Origin: Derxia gummosa DSM 723
GTDB lineage: Bacteria > Pseudomonadota > Gammaproteobacteria > Burkholderiales > Burkholderiaceae_E
Length of the DNA: 64,000 nucleotides
Direction: 5' to 3'
Assembly (NCBI RefSeq): GCF_000482785.1
Contig: NZ_KI519499.1
Span: 372,001-436,000, forward strand
Under the pieces are notes generated by a model, which ran no database searches, was not told the origin of the DNA, and was given only the letters and a program-made list of their open reading frames with translations. Shown here one piece after another: positions 24,904-32,601 of the stretch. Numbering within the stretch: position 1 is the stretch's first letter; every line of letters starts with the position of its first letter. A program made the translations under genes and the position numbers.

Positions 24904-27900
24904 ATGACGAAGGACATGCCGACGCCGCATGCGCCGGTGCTCGTGCTCGCGCTGCTGGCCGGCTTCGGCCCCGGCACGGCGACGGGCGCCGAAGCCCCGC
25001 CCGACCGGGCCGCCGCGCCCGCATCCGGGACCGCCGCGCCGGCCGACACCGACGACAGCCCGGCCAGCCTCGGCCGCGTGACCGTGCGCGGCAAGCGCCT
25101 GCAGGACATCGGCCCCATGCCCGGCCTCGCGCTCGACCGCGACCGCATCCCCGGCAACGTGCAGGGCGCGACGCGCGCCGACCTCGCCGAGTCGCATGCG
25201 ACCGACCTCGCGAGCTACATGCAGCGCAACTTCCAGTCGGTCAGCGTCAACGACTACGCGGGCAACCCCTTCCAGCTCGATCTCAACTACCGGGGCTTCA
25301 CCGCCAGTCCGCAGGTCGGCACGGCCCAGGGGCTGTCGGTGTTCTTCGACGGCGTGCGCGTGAACGAGCCCTTCGGCGACGTGGTGAACTGGGATCTGAT
25401 CCCGATGAACGCGCTGGAGCGCTTCGACCTGTTTCCGGGCTCGAACCCGCTGTTCGGTCTCAACACCCTGGGCGGCGCGCTGTCGATGCGCAGCCGCAAC
25501 GGCTTCAGCTCCACCGGCGGCGAGGTGGAAGTGCTGGGCGGGTCGTGGGGGCGGCGCCAGCTCAAGGGCAGCATCGGCGGCAATGACGGCCGGTTCGCCG
25601 GCTTCGCGGCGGCCAACGTGTTCGACGAGGACGGCTGGCGCAGCAACTCGCCGTCGCGCGTGCGCCAGGTGTTCGGGCGCGGCGACTGGCGCGGCGACGA
25701 GGCCAGCCTGACCGCGAGCCTGCTGCACGCGAGCAACCGGCTTGTCGGCAACGGCCTGGTGCCGATGGAAATGGCGCGCGAGGACTGGTCGGCCGTGTTC
25801 ACCTCGCCCGACGAGGCGCGCAACCAGGCGACCCAGCTCTCGCTCGCCGGCCAGCTCGACCTCGACGACAGCCGCAGCATCACCGCGCAGATCTACCGCC
25901 GCGACAGCCGCCGCACCGGCGTGACCGGCGACATCTACGAAGGCTTCAGCGACATGAGCGCCGACCGCGACGTGGTGCCCGACCGAGTCGTGCCCAACAC
26001 CAGCGGGCTGCCGGTGTGCCAGTACGTCGATGCCAACGGCGACGGCGCGGCCGACGGCCAGGCGCCGCTCAACGGGCCGCGCGGCTCGGGCTGCGTCGAT
26101 CTCGGGCTCGCGCCGGGGCCGGATTCGGGCAAGCCGCGCAACGGCGGCTCGGCGACCGGCTATGGCGGCGCGGTCGTGGGCGGCTCGGGCGTCGCGGCGG
26201 GCACGCCGATCGGCCTGCTCACGCGCACCGCGCTGCGGCAGATGAGCGACGGCGCCGCCGTGCAGGGCAACTGGAACCTCGACCGCCACCGCTTCATGAT
26301 CGGCGCCGCACTCGACCGCAGCCGCGCCGACTACCGCATGAGCCAGCAGCTCGGCCTCATCGACGCCAACCACAACGTGTACGCCGCGCCCGACCAGATC
26401 GACCCGATGTACCGCGCGGCCCAGAGCGAGGTGGTCGGCAACGACTTCGACGGCCATTCGCGCACCGCGAGCCTGTACTTCAGCGAGACCTGGTCGGCGC
26501 GCGACAACCTGCACTTCACCTTCGCGGCGCGCGCCAACCACAGCCGGGTGCAGACCACGGTGCGCACGCCCACCAATGCCAACGGCCTCGCGCTGCACGA
26601 GCTGCGCAACCGCAACACGCCGCCCACCCGCATCCTCTGCCCCACGAGCGACCCGGCCTCCTGCCCGAGCGAGCCGCAAGTCAGCCAGCTCGACCTGAGC
26701 GATCGCGCCCAGACCGTCACCACCGACGACCTAACCTACCGCTCGATCAACCCGGCCATCGGCTTCAACTGGCTGCCGCGCCCGGACATGAACGTGTTCG
26801 GCAACCTGAGCCAGGGCGCGCGCGTGCCGTCGGTCATCGAGCTCGGCTGCGCCTTCGATTCGACGCCGGTGCCGGTCAACCCCGACGTGCCGGCCTGGGG
26901 CACGACCGCGCGCAGCCTTCGCGGCCCGACCTGCTCGCTGCCCACCACGCTGTCGGGCGACCCCTGGCTGCCGCAGATCCGCTCGCTCTCGGGCGAGCTG
27001 GGCCTGCGCGGCGCGCTCGACGAGCACTGGGAATGGAACGCGAGCGTCTATCGCACCGACCTGCGCAACGACATCTACTTCGTCGGCGTGGCCGACGGCC
27101 GCAGCTATTTCGACACCATCGGCAAGACGCGCCGCCAGGGGCTGGAGCTAGGCCTCAAGGGCCGCTACGGCGCCTTCGACATCAAGCTCGGCTACGCCTT
27201 CGTGGACGCGACCTTCCAGTCGGGCTTCTACATGGCCAGCCCGCACAACAGCAGCGCCGACTTCGACCAGAACTCGCGCGGCGGCAGCGACGTGCCGGGC
27301 CAGGACACCCTGCCCGGCACCAACGCCGGCGCCAACCGCGGCTACGGCACCTACCGCATGACGCGGGTCGATCCGGGCGCGCGGCTGCCCGGCATCCCGG
27401 CGCACAACCTCACGCTCAACCTCGGCTGGCAGGCCACCAACGAACTGCGCCTCGGCCTCGGGATGATCGCCCGCTCGCTGGCCTACCTGCGCGGCAACGA
27501 GAACAACCAGCACGCCACCGGCGGCAGCGACCAGGAAACCGGCATCTACCTGTGCAGCACCGGCAACTGCGATCCCGACACCGGCCTGCAGCAGGTGGCC
27601 GTGGCCCAGGGCCGGCCCTTCAACAATCCTGGCCATGTGGGCGGCTACGCGGTGTTCAACGCCGACGCGAGCTGGCGCCTGACGCGCGCCACCACGCTGT
27701 TCATGCAGATCGGCAACCTCTTCGACACGCGCTACTACAGCGCGGGCCGGCTCGGCATCAATCCGTTCACGAGCGGCGCCACGGGCGCGCGCGGCGCGAG
27801 CGGCTGGAACTACAACTCGAGCGAATGGGCCAACGCGAGCATGGTCGCGCCCGGCGCGCCGAGATCGATCTTCGTCGGCCTGAGCCATCGCTTCGATGCC

Positions 27901-27906
27901 GACTGA
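24904..27906 (+). CDS. large TonB-dependent outer-membrane receptor
   Basis: The 1000-aa protein has a signal peptide (cleaved near TGAEA), a plug domain (about 80-220, with FFDGVRVNEPFGDVVNWDLIP and NPLFGLNTLGGALSM) and a long barrel ending in an aromatic strand (SIFVGLSHRFDAD). A TonB-box-like RVTVRG lies at about 58-63. Two Cys-rich extracellular loops (about 375-405 and 640-680) are unusual and could bind ligand. It is probably an importer of a large or scarce ligand. No ModE-type box lies upstream, unlike the other two receptors. It heads a run of four secreted proteins, suggesting a shared substrate. GGGGAGA supports the ATG. Confidence 0.9.
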   Translation: MTKDMPTPHAPVLVLALLAGFGPGTATGAEAPPDRAAAPASGTAAPADTDDSPASLGRVTVRGKRLQDIGPMPGLALDRDRIPGNVQGATRADLAESHATDLASYMQRNFQSVSVNDYAGNPFQLDLNYRGFTASPQVGTAQGLSVFFDGVRVNEPFGDVVNWDLIPMNALERFDLFPGSNPLFGLNTLGGALSMRSRNGFSSTGGEVEVLGGSWGRRQLKGSIGGNDGRFAGFAAANVFDEDGWRSNSPSRVRQVFGRGDWRGDEASLTASLLHASNRLVGNGLVPMEMAREDWSAVFTSPDEARNQATQLSLAGQLDLDDSRSITAQIYRRDSRRTGVTGDIYEGFSDMSADRDVVPDRVVPNTSGLPVCQYVDANGDGAADGQAPLNGPRGSGCVDLGLAPGPDSGKPRNGGSATGYGGAVVGGSGVAAGTPIGLLTRTALRQMSDGAAVQGNWNLDRHRFMIGAALDRSRADYRMSQQLGLIDANHNVYAAPDQIDPMYRAAQSEVVGNDFDGHSRTASLYFSETWSARDNLHFTFAARANHSRVQTTVRTPTNANGLALHELRNRNTPPTRILCPTSDPASCPSEPQVSQLDLSDRAQTVTTDDLTYRSINPAIGFNWLPRPDMNVFGNLSQGARVPSVIELGCAFDSTPVPVNPDVPAWGTTARSLRGPTCSLPTTLSGDPWLPQIRSLSGELGLRGALDEHWEWNASVYRTDLRNDIYFVGVADGRSYFDTIGKTRRQGLELGLKGRYGAFDIKLGYAFVDATFQSGFYMASPHNSSADFDQNSRGGSDVPGQDTLPGTNAGANRGYGTYRMTRVDPGARLPGIPAHNLTLNLGWQATNELRLGLGMIARSLAYLRGNENNQHATGGSDQETGIYLCSTGNCDPDTGLQQVAVAQGRPFNNPGHVGGYAVFNADASWRLTRATTLFMQIGNLFDTRYYSAGRLGINPFTSGATGARGASGWNYNSSEWANASMVAPGAPRSIFVGLSHRFDAD

Positions 27907-28021
27907 GCCCGGGCGAGGCACCCGGCGGAACGGGCCCTACCGGCTGCGTTCCGGCAGCAGCGCGGCAACCGACCGCGCGCCATCCATCCAGACGCGAACC
28001 CTACCTCGGAGGAGACATCCG

Positions 28022-28720
28022 ATGACCTTCCACCCCGTCCGCCTCGCGGCGGCGACGGCGCTCGCGCTCGGCCTGCACGGCATGGCCGTGGCCGATCCGG
28101 TGCCGCTCAGCGCCAGCGGCGAGCGCGTGCTCGCGCGCTGCAATCCCGACAACCTCGCGCACGAGGACCGCTGCCGGCTCGACGCCACGCCCGAGCAGCT
28201 CGGCTTCACGCTCGTGGCCAGCCGCAGCACGCCGATCATCAAGAACGAGGTCACGATCGGCACGCTGCACGACCGCGTGTGGCGGCTCGGGCCGGCTTAC
28301 GTGTTCGGCACGCGCGTGCAGCTCAACGCCGAGCCCTGGGACCTGAGCGGTCTCGCCTTCAACCTCAACGATCTCGCGCGCCAGGTGCTGCCCGACGAGC
28401 CGGTCGTCATCGCCTACCGCCAGGACCGGCCCGCCGCGCGCAAGGCGCTGATCGCCGCCGGCCGCACCTTCCTCGGCCTCAACGAGTACGAGGGCCGCCA
28501 ACCCGGGCGCGACAACGGCTGGGTCGATTTCCGCATCGACGTGAACGCCGCCGAACCCGAGGGCACGAGCAGCCCGTCATCGCCCTGGCTCTACGTGCTG
28601 ACGCGCGCGCCGGCCGGCCATGCGGTCAAGCCCTTCGCCTTCCGCCTGCTCAGCTCGGACGTGGAAGACCCCGAGACCGAACGCACCGAGCTCTACCTGC
28701 CCGGCTACCAGCCCAACTGA
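28022..28720 (+). CDS. secreted protein of unknown family, paralogue A
   Basis: The 232-aa protein has a Sec signal ending LHGMAVA. I do not recognise the family. It shares a clear framework with the next gene: ASRSTPIIKNEVTIGTLHDRV, a central LNDLARQVLPDEPVVIAY region, GLNEYEG, and NGWVDFRIDVNAAEP before a SPWLYV strand. It has two cysteines (RCNP and DRCRL) early in the chain. A GGAGGAGACATCCG ribosome site precedes the ATG. It follows the receptor by 115 bases and is likely co-expressed, so a surface or periplasmic partner of the receptor is plausible but unproven. Confidence 0.8.
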   Translation: MTFHPVRLAAATALALGLHGMAVADPVPLSASGERVLARCNPDNLAHEDRCRLDATPEQLGFTLVASRSTPIIKNEVTIGTLHDRVWRLGPAYVFGTRVQLNAEPWDLSGLAFNLNDLARQVLPDEPVVIAYRQDRPAARKALIAAGRTFLGLNEYEGRQPGRDNGWVDFRIDVNAAEPEGTSSPSSPWLYVLTRAPAGHAVKPFAFRLLSSDVEDPETERTELYLPGYQPN

Positions 28721-28742
28721 ACCCGCATCGAGGAGGCATCAA

Positions 28743-29546
28743 ATGAACATCATCCGCATCACGCTCGCGGCGCTGGCCGCCTTCGGCATCCACGGCGCGG
28801 CCCAGGCCGACTGGGTCACGACCAGCAGCAGCGGCTCGCCGGTGCTGAGCACCTGCAATCCCAAGACCGGCAGCCCGGCCACGCAATCGGCCACCCTCAC
28901 CACCTGCAAGGTCGATGGCCTGCCCGGCTCGGCGGCCGTGCCGGGCTACATCCTCAAGGCCAGCCGCTCGGCGCCCATCATCGTCAACAGCGTGACCGTC
29001 GGCACGCTGTACGACCGCGTGTACTGCAAGGGCACGGGCACGACCTGCGACGCGACCAACACCTACATCCTCGCGACGCGCGCCAACCTCAACACCGCCG
29101 TGTGGAGCCCGCTCACGACCGAGAGCTTCGAGATCAACGACTACTTCCGCGCCATCCGCAGCACGGTGGGCGCCGACATCGCCTACTTCATGGGCACGGT
29201 GGACGGCGGCACGTCGGCCGACACCGCGCTGGCCAGGAAGTACCTCGAATACTCGGGCCGCACGCTCAAGGGCCTGGGCGAATACACCGGCTCGCCCTCG
29301 GGCCTGAACCCGACGCGCAGCAACGGCTGGATCGACTTCCGCGTCGATACCAATGCCAACGATCCGGACGCCGTGCCGCCCTATTCCTACAGCAGCCCGT
29401 GGTCGCCCTGGCTGTTCGTGCGCCAGACCTGCAGCAACGGCTACACGACGACGGCGCAGTCGCAATCGGTGCGGCTGTGGCAGGGCGGCGAGGAGGAGCA
29501 GCCGCCGCAGGCCATCCTGACCTCCGGCTATCGCTGCAACGCCTGA
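28743..29546 (+). CDS. secreted protein of unknown family, paralogue B
   Basis: The 267-aa protein has a Sec signal ending IHGAAQA and the same framework as its upstream neighbour: ASRSAPIIVNSVTVGTLYDRV, LKGLGEYTG, and NGWIDFRVDTNANDP followed by SPWSPWLFV. It differs by inserts and more cysteines (STCNP, LTTCK, VYCKGTGTTC, QTCSNG, YRCNA), suggesting disulfides. The two genes arose by duplication and have diverged strongly. Spacing is 22 bases with a GAGGAGGCATCAA ribosome site, so they form one operon. Function is unknown. Confidence 0.8.
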   Translation: MNIIRITLAALAAFGIHGAAQADWVTTSSSGSPVLSTCNPKTGSPATQSATLTTCKVDGLPGSAAVPGYILKASRSAPIIVNSVTVGTLYDRVYCKGTGTTCDATNTYILATRANLNTAVWSPLTTESFEINDYFRAIRSTVGADIAYFMGTVDGGTSADTALARKYLEYSGRTLKGLGEYTGSPSGLNPTRSNGWIDFRVDTNANDPDAVPPYSYSSPWSPWLFVRQTCSNGYTTTAQSQSVRLWQGGEEEQPPQAILTSGYRCNA

Positions 29547-29559
29547 CGGGGGAGCGGCG

Positions 29560-30516
29560 ATGACGCTCCGGCGCAATCTCACCTGGGCGGCCGTCGCCGC
29601 GCTCGCGGCCGGCTGGTGGCTCTGGCGTCCCGCGCCACCGCCGGCCGCGCCCGAAGCCGTGCTGCCGCAGGCGACGACGCGCGGCGCCGGCTTCGATTTC
29701 GCGCTGCCGGGCAACGCGCCCGCACCGGCCGCGACCGCGCGCTGCGAGCAGGTGGCGCTCGACTGGCGCGAGGGCAAGGCGACGCAGCGCCAATGCCTTA
29801 CGGCCGCGACCGCGCGCCAGAACGGCAGCCTGCGCAGCCATGTGCTCGGCCCCGTCGGCGAGGGCGCGCACTGGACGCTGCGCGTGGATGTGCTCGGCGA
29901 CGCGGTGCATGCGGTGAGCCTGCTCGACGGCAGTCGCGCCGCCTGGGCCTGTCGCGCCGAGGGCTGCGCCGGCATCACGCTGGGTGCGCATGACGGCAAG
30001 GGCCGGCGCGAGATCGTGCTGGTCGGCACGCAGCTGGCCGCGCTGCTGCCCGACGGCAAGCCGGCGCAGCCGCAGCGCGCCATCACGATCGACACGCGCT
30101 TTCGCACCGTGGCCGATAGCGCCATCCCCGGCCTCGCCTGCGCGCCCGACGACAGCCTGTCGGTCAACACCAGCCGGGGCGGACTGATCGACTTCTGCGC
30201 GCGCGGCGGCGCCGGTATCGAGCTGGGCGACCACGGCGAGCGCAGCTTCAGCTTCGCGAGCCTGGACGGCGGCACCCTCGTCGCCACGCTCGACGCGGGC
30301 GGCCGGCTCGCCGCCATCGACTACCGCAGCGGCGCGACGCATTACGGCTGCCGCGCCGGCCTGTGCGGCGGCGCCAGCCTCGCCGCGCCCGACGCCGGCC
30401 GGCCCGGCGCGCTGCGCTTTCTCGGCACCCAACTGGTCGAGCAGCGCGACGACGGCATGACCGGCACCACCACCGTCGCGCTCAACGGCGCGCTCAAGCT
30501 TCCGGAGTTCGAATGA
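29560..30516 (+). CDS. membrane-anchored protein with two cysteine-rich repeat units
   Basis: The 318-aa protein starts with a single hydrophobic helix (WAAVAALAAGWWLW) after three positive residues and then a Pro/Ala stretch, so it is anchored in or exported across the inner membrane. I do not recognise the family. It contains two units, each with a Cys pair about 18 residues apart (ARCEQ...RQCLT and ACAPD...DFCAR). Each is followed some 50 residues later by an aromatic-x-C-x4-C motif (WACRAEGCAGITLGA and YGCRAGLCGGASLAAPD) leading into a GTQL strand. The same unit recurs three times in the next gene. It follows paralogue B by 13 bases. Confidence 0.75.
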   Translation: MTLRRNLTWAAVAALAAGWWLWRPAPPPAAPEAVLPQATTRGAGFDFALPGNAPAPAATARCEQVALDWREGKATQRQCLTAATARQNGSLRSHVLGPVGEGAHWTLRVDVLGDAVHAVSLLDGSRAAWACRAEGCAGITLGAHDGKGRREIVLVGTQLAALLPDGKPAQPQRAITIDTRFRTVADSAIPGLACAPDDSLSVNTSRGGLIDFCARGGAGIELGDHGERSFSFASLDGGTLVATLDAGGRLAAIDYRSGATHYGCRAGLCGGASLAAPDAGRPGALRFLGTQLVEQRDDGMTGTTTVALNGALKLPEFE

Positions 30517-32519
30517 AGGCAAGCACGGTTTTCGGCCGGGGCCGACGCGCGCCAGCCGCCCAAGCTTCGCCGCGCGGCGCGGCGGCGCGCTTGCTGTCGG
30601 GCCTGCTCGGCTGCGTGCTCGTGCTGCTGGCCGGCTGCGGCGGCTCGGGCGGCGACGCGCCCGCGCAGACGAGCACGCCGCGCCCGGCGCTCGCGGGCAC
30701 GGCCAGCGACGGCAGCGCCGCGCCGGTCGCCGATGTGAGCGTCAAGGGCGCGAGCGGCACGCCGCGCACCTCGCGCAACAGCTTCGGCGGCCATGCCTAC
30801 ACGGTCGATCTGTCGGGCCTCTCGGCGCCCTATGCGCTGCGCACCCAGCTCGACGACGGCCAGCCCGTGGTCTCGGTCGCCTTCGCGGCCGGGCGCGCCA
30901 ACCTCACGCCCTTCACCCATCTGATCGTCGCGCGGCTCGCCGCCACCGATCCGTCGGACTGGTACAGCGCCCTCGGCGGCACCGGCGGCCCCGACCTCGC
31001 CACCCTGAGCGCCACCGACGCCGCGAGCGCCAGCGCCTGGCTGCGCCGCGAACTCGCGCGCAAGTGGAGCCTGACCCTGCCCGCCGCCGATCCGCTCACC
31101 GCCCCCTTCGAGGCGCGCGCCGGTGATGCGATGCAGGACGCCATCCTCGCCTTCGACAGCGCCCTCGCCGCGCGCGGCAGGACGCTCGCGGGCCTCACGG
31201 CCGATGTCGTGCTCGAAGCCCGCCGCTGCCGCGCCGAGCGCATCAGCCTTACCGCCGCCGACGGCGCCGACGATTTCTGCATCGCCAGCAAGACCACCGC
31301 GCGCGACCCCGCCAACGCCACGCTGCAACGCCTGAGCTTCACCAACGGCAACGGCGACAGCCTGGTGCTGCGCCTGCGCGGCGACGCCGTGGCCGACCTC
31401 GCCTACACGCCCGCCGGCGGCACGGCGCTGCGCTGCACCGGCGCCAACTGCGCCGGCATCACCGTGGGCGCGCCGGCCGGCGACCTGAGCCGCCGCATCG
31501 GCTTTGCCGGCACCGTGCTGCGCGGCGCCGACGGCGCCCGCCTCACGCTCGACGGCAGCCTCGCCGCCGCCGCGCCGGGCATCGACCTGCCCGCCCTGCC
31601 CTGCGACGACAACCGCTGGTACCTGATCGCCGCCGACAACAGCGTGACCGCCGACTGCACCGACTCCGCCAACCCGCAGACGCGCGGCCGCAAGCGCCAG
31701 CTCTACACCTTCCTCAACAGCGCGGCGGCCGACTTCACCTGGATCGAGATCGGCGTGAACGACGACGCCAGCGTCGCCTCGGTGCTGGTGTACGGCGTCG
31801 ATCCGGCCACCTTCCAGTACGTGGCGCGCTGGCGCTGTCTTGCAAGCGATTGCAACGGCGTGAGCGTGAGCGCGCCCGACGCCGGCGGCAACCGCGCGAT
31901 CGCGCTCGACGACACCCGGCTCGCGCGCGTGCTCGCCGACGGCGGCCTCGACGGCGCCAGCAGCGTGAGGTTGCGCGCGAGCTTCACCGTGGCCGACGCC
32001 TTCACCGACTGGACGCCCGCCACCTGCCCGACCGGCGCCGACCGCATCACCGCGCGCTACAGCGACGAGACCGACGCCGCCGCCTTCTGCCCGATCGACG
32101 ATCTCGACGGCATGCCGCTCAAGGGCGGCTATCTCGATGCCGACGGCAATCCGGGCTATTTCGCAACCGGCTATGTGAGCGATCCGATGCTCGGCAACTT
32201 CAGCGTCGAGTCGGTGACGGTCGAGACCGGCGCGGGCGGCGCGATCCGGCGCGTGAGCTTCACGCGGCGCGACGGCGAGAGCTTTGCCTGCGACGGCGAT
32301 TGCACGGGCGTGAGCGTGAGCGCGCCCGACGGCGCGGGCCGGCAGCGCGTGAGCTTCACGGCCGCGCGGCTCGGCGAGCACGCCTCGCTCGGGCTCGCGG
32401 GCGACCGCAGCCTGCTGCTCGACGGCGGCTTCGAGGTAGCGGCGCCGGGCGCGGGCAAGCGCGCGAGCGCGGCGCGGCTGCCCGCGACCGGCGCGGCGAA
32501 GCGGACGGCGGCGCGCTGA
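30513..32519 (+). CDS. lipoprotein with three cysteine-rich repeat units
   Basis: The 668-aa protein has a lipobox (LVLLAGC at about 40), so it is a lipoprotein of the outer or inner membrane. A region of about 260 residues of unknown fold follows (including TPFTHLIVARLAAT). Then come three copies of the unit seen in the preceding gene: C-pairs near RRCRAE/DDFCIA, LPCDDN/ADCTDS and ATCPTG/AFCPID, each followed by RCTGANCAGITVGAP, RCLASDCNGVSVSAPD or ACDGDCTGVSVSAPDG. It overlaps the previous stop by four bases (ATGA). The shared units imply the two proteins work together, probably with the receptor upstream. Confidence 0.75.
   Translation: MKASTVFGRGRRAPAAQASPRGAAARLLSGLLGCVLVLLAGCGGSGGDAPAQTSTPRPALAGTASDGSAAPVADVSVKGASGTPRTSRNSFGGHAYTVDLSGLSAPYALRTQLDDGQPVVSVAFAAGRANLTPFTHLIVARLAATDPSDWYSALGGTGGPDLATLSATDAASASAWLRRELARKWSLTLPAADPLTAPFEARAGDAMQDAILAFDSALAARGRTLAGLTADVVLEARRCRAERISLTAADGADDFCIASKTTARDPANATLQRLSFTNGNGDSLVLRLRGDAVADLAYTPAGGTALRCTGANCAGITVGAPAGDLSRRIGFAGTVLRGADGARLTLDGSLAAAAPGIDLPALPCDDNRWYLIAADNSVTADCTDSANPQTRGRKRQLYTFLNSAAADFTWIEIGVNDDASVASVLVYGVDPATFQYVARWRCLASDCNGVSVSAPDAGGNRAIALDDTRLARVLADGGLDGASSVRLRASFTVADAFTDWTPATCPTGADRITARYSDETDAAAFCPIDDLDGMPLKGGYLDADGNPGYFATGYVSDPMLGNFSVESVTVETGAGGAIRRVSFTRRDGESFACDGDCTGVSVSAPDGAGRQRVSFTAARLGEHASLGLAGDRSLLLDGGFEVAAPGAGKRASAARLPATGAAKRTAAR
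31841..31854 (+). repeat. dispersed palindrome, copy 4 (TGCAAGCGATTGCA)
   Basis: An exact copy inside the lipoprotein gene, spelling the C-L-A-S-D-C-N of its fourth shared repeat unit with the rare codons CTT and GCA. It is identical to the copy at 53429. Confidence 0.7.
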
Positions 32520-32601
32520 ACGGCGGCTGTGCCCCGCCAGCGCGCCGGGCGCCGGGCACGTGACGTGACCGACCGGGCGCGGCCTCGCCCCGCCGCCCGG
32601 G

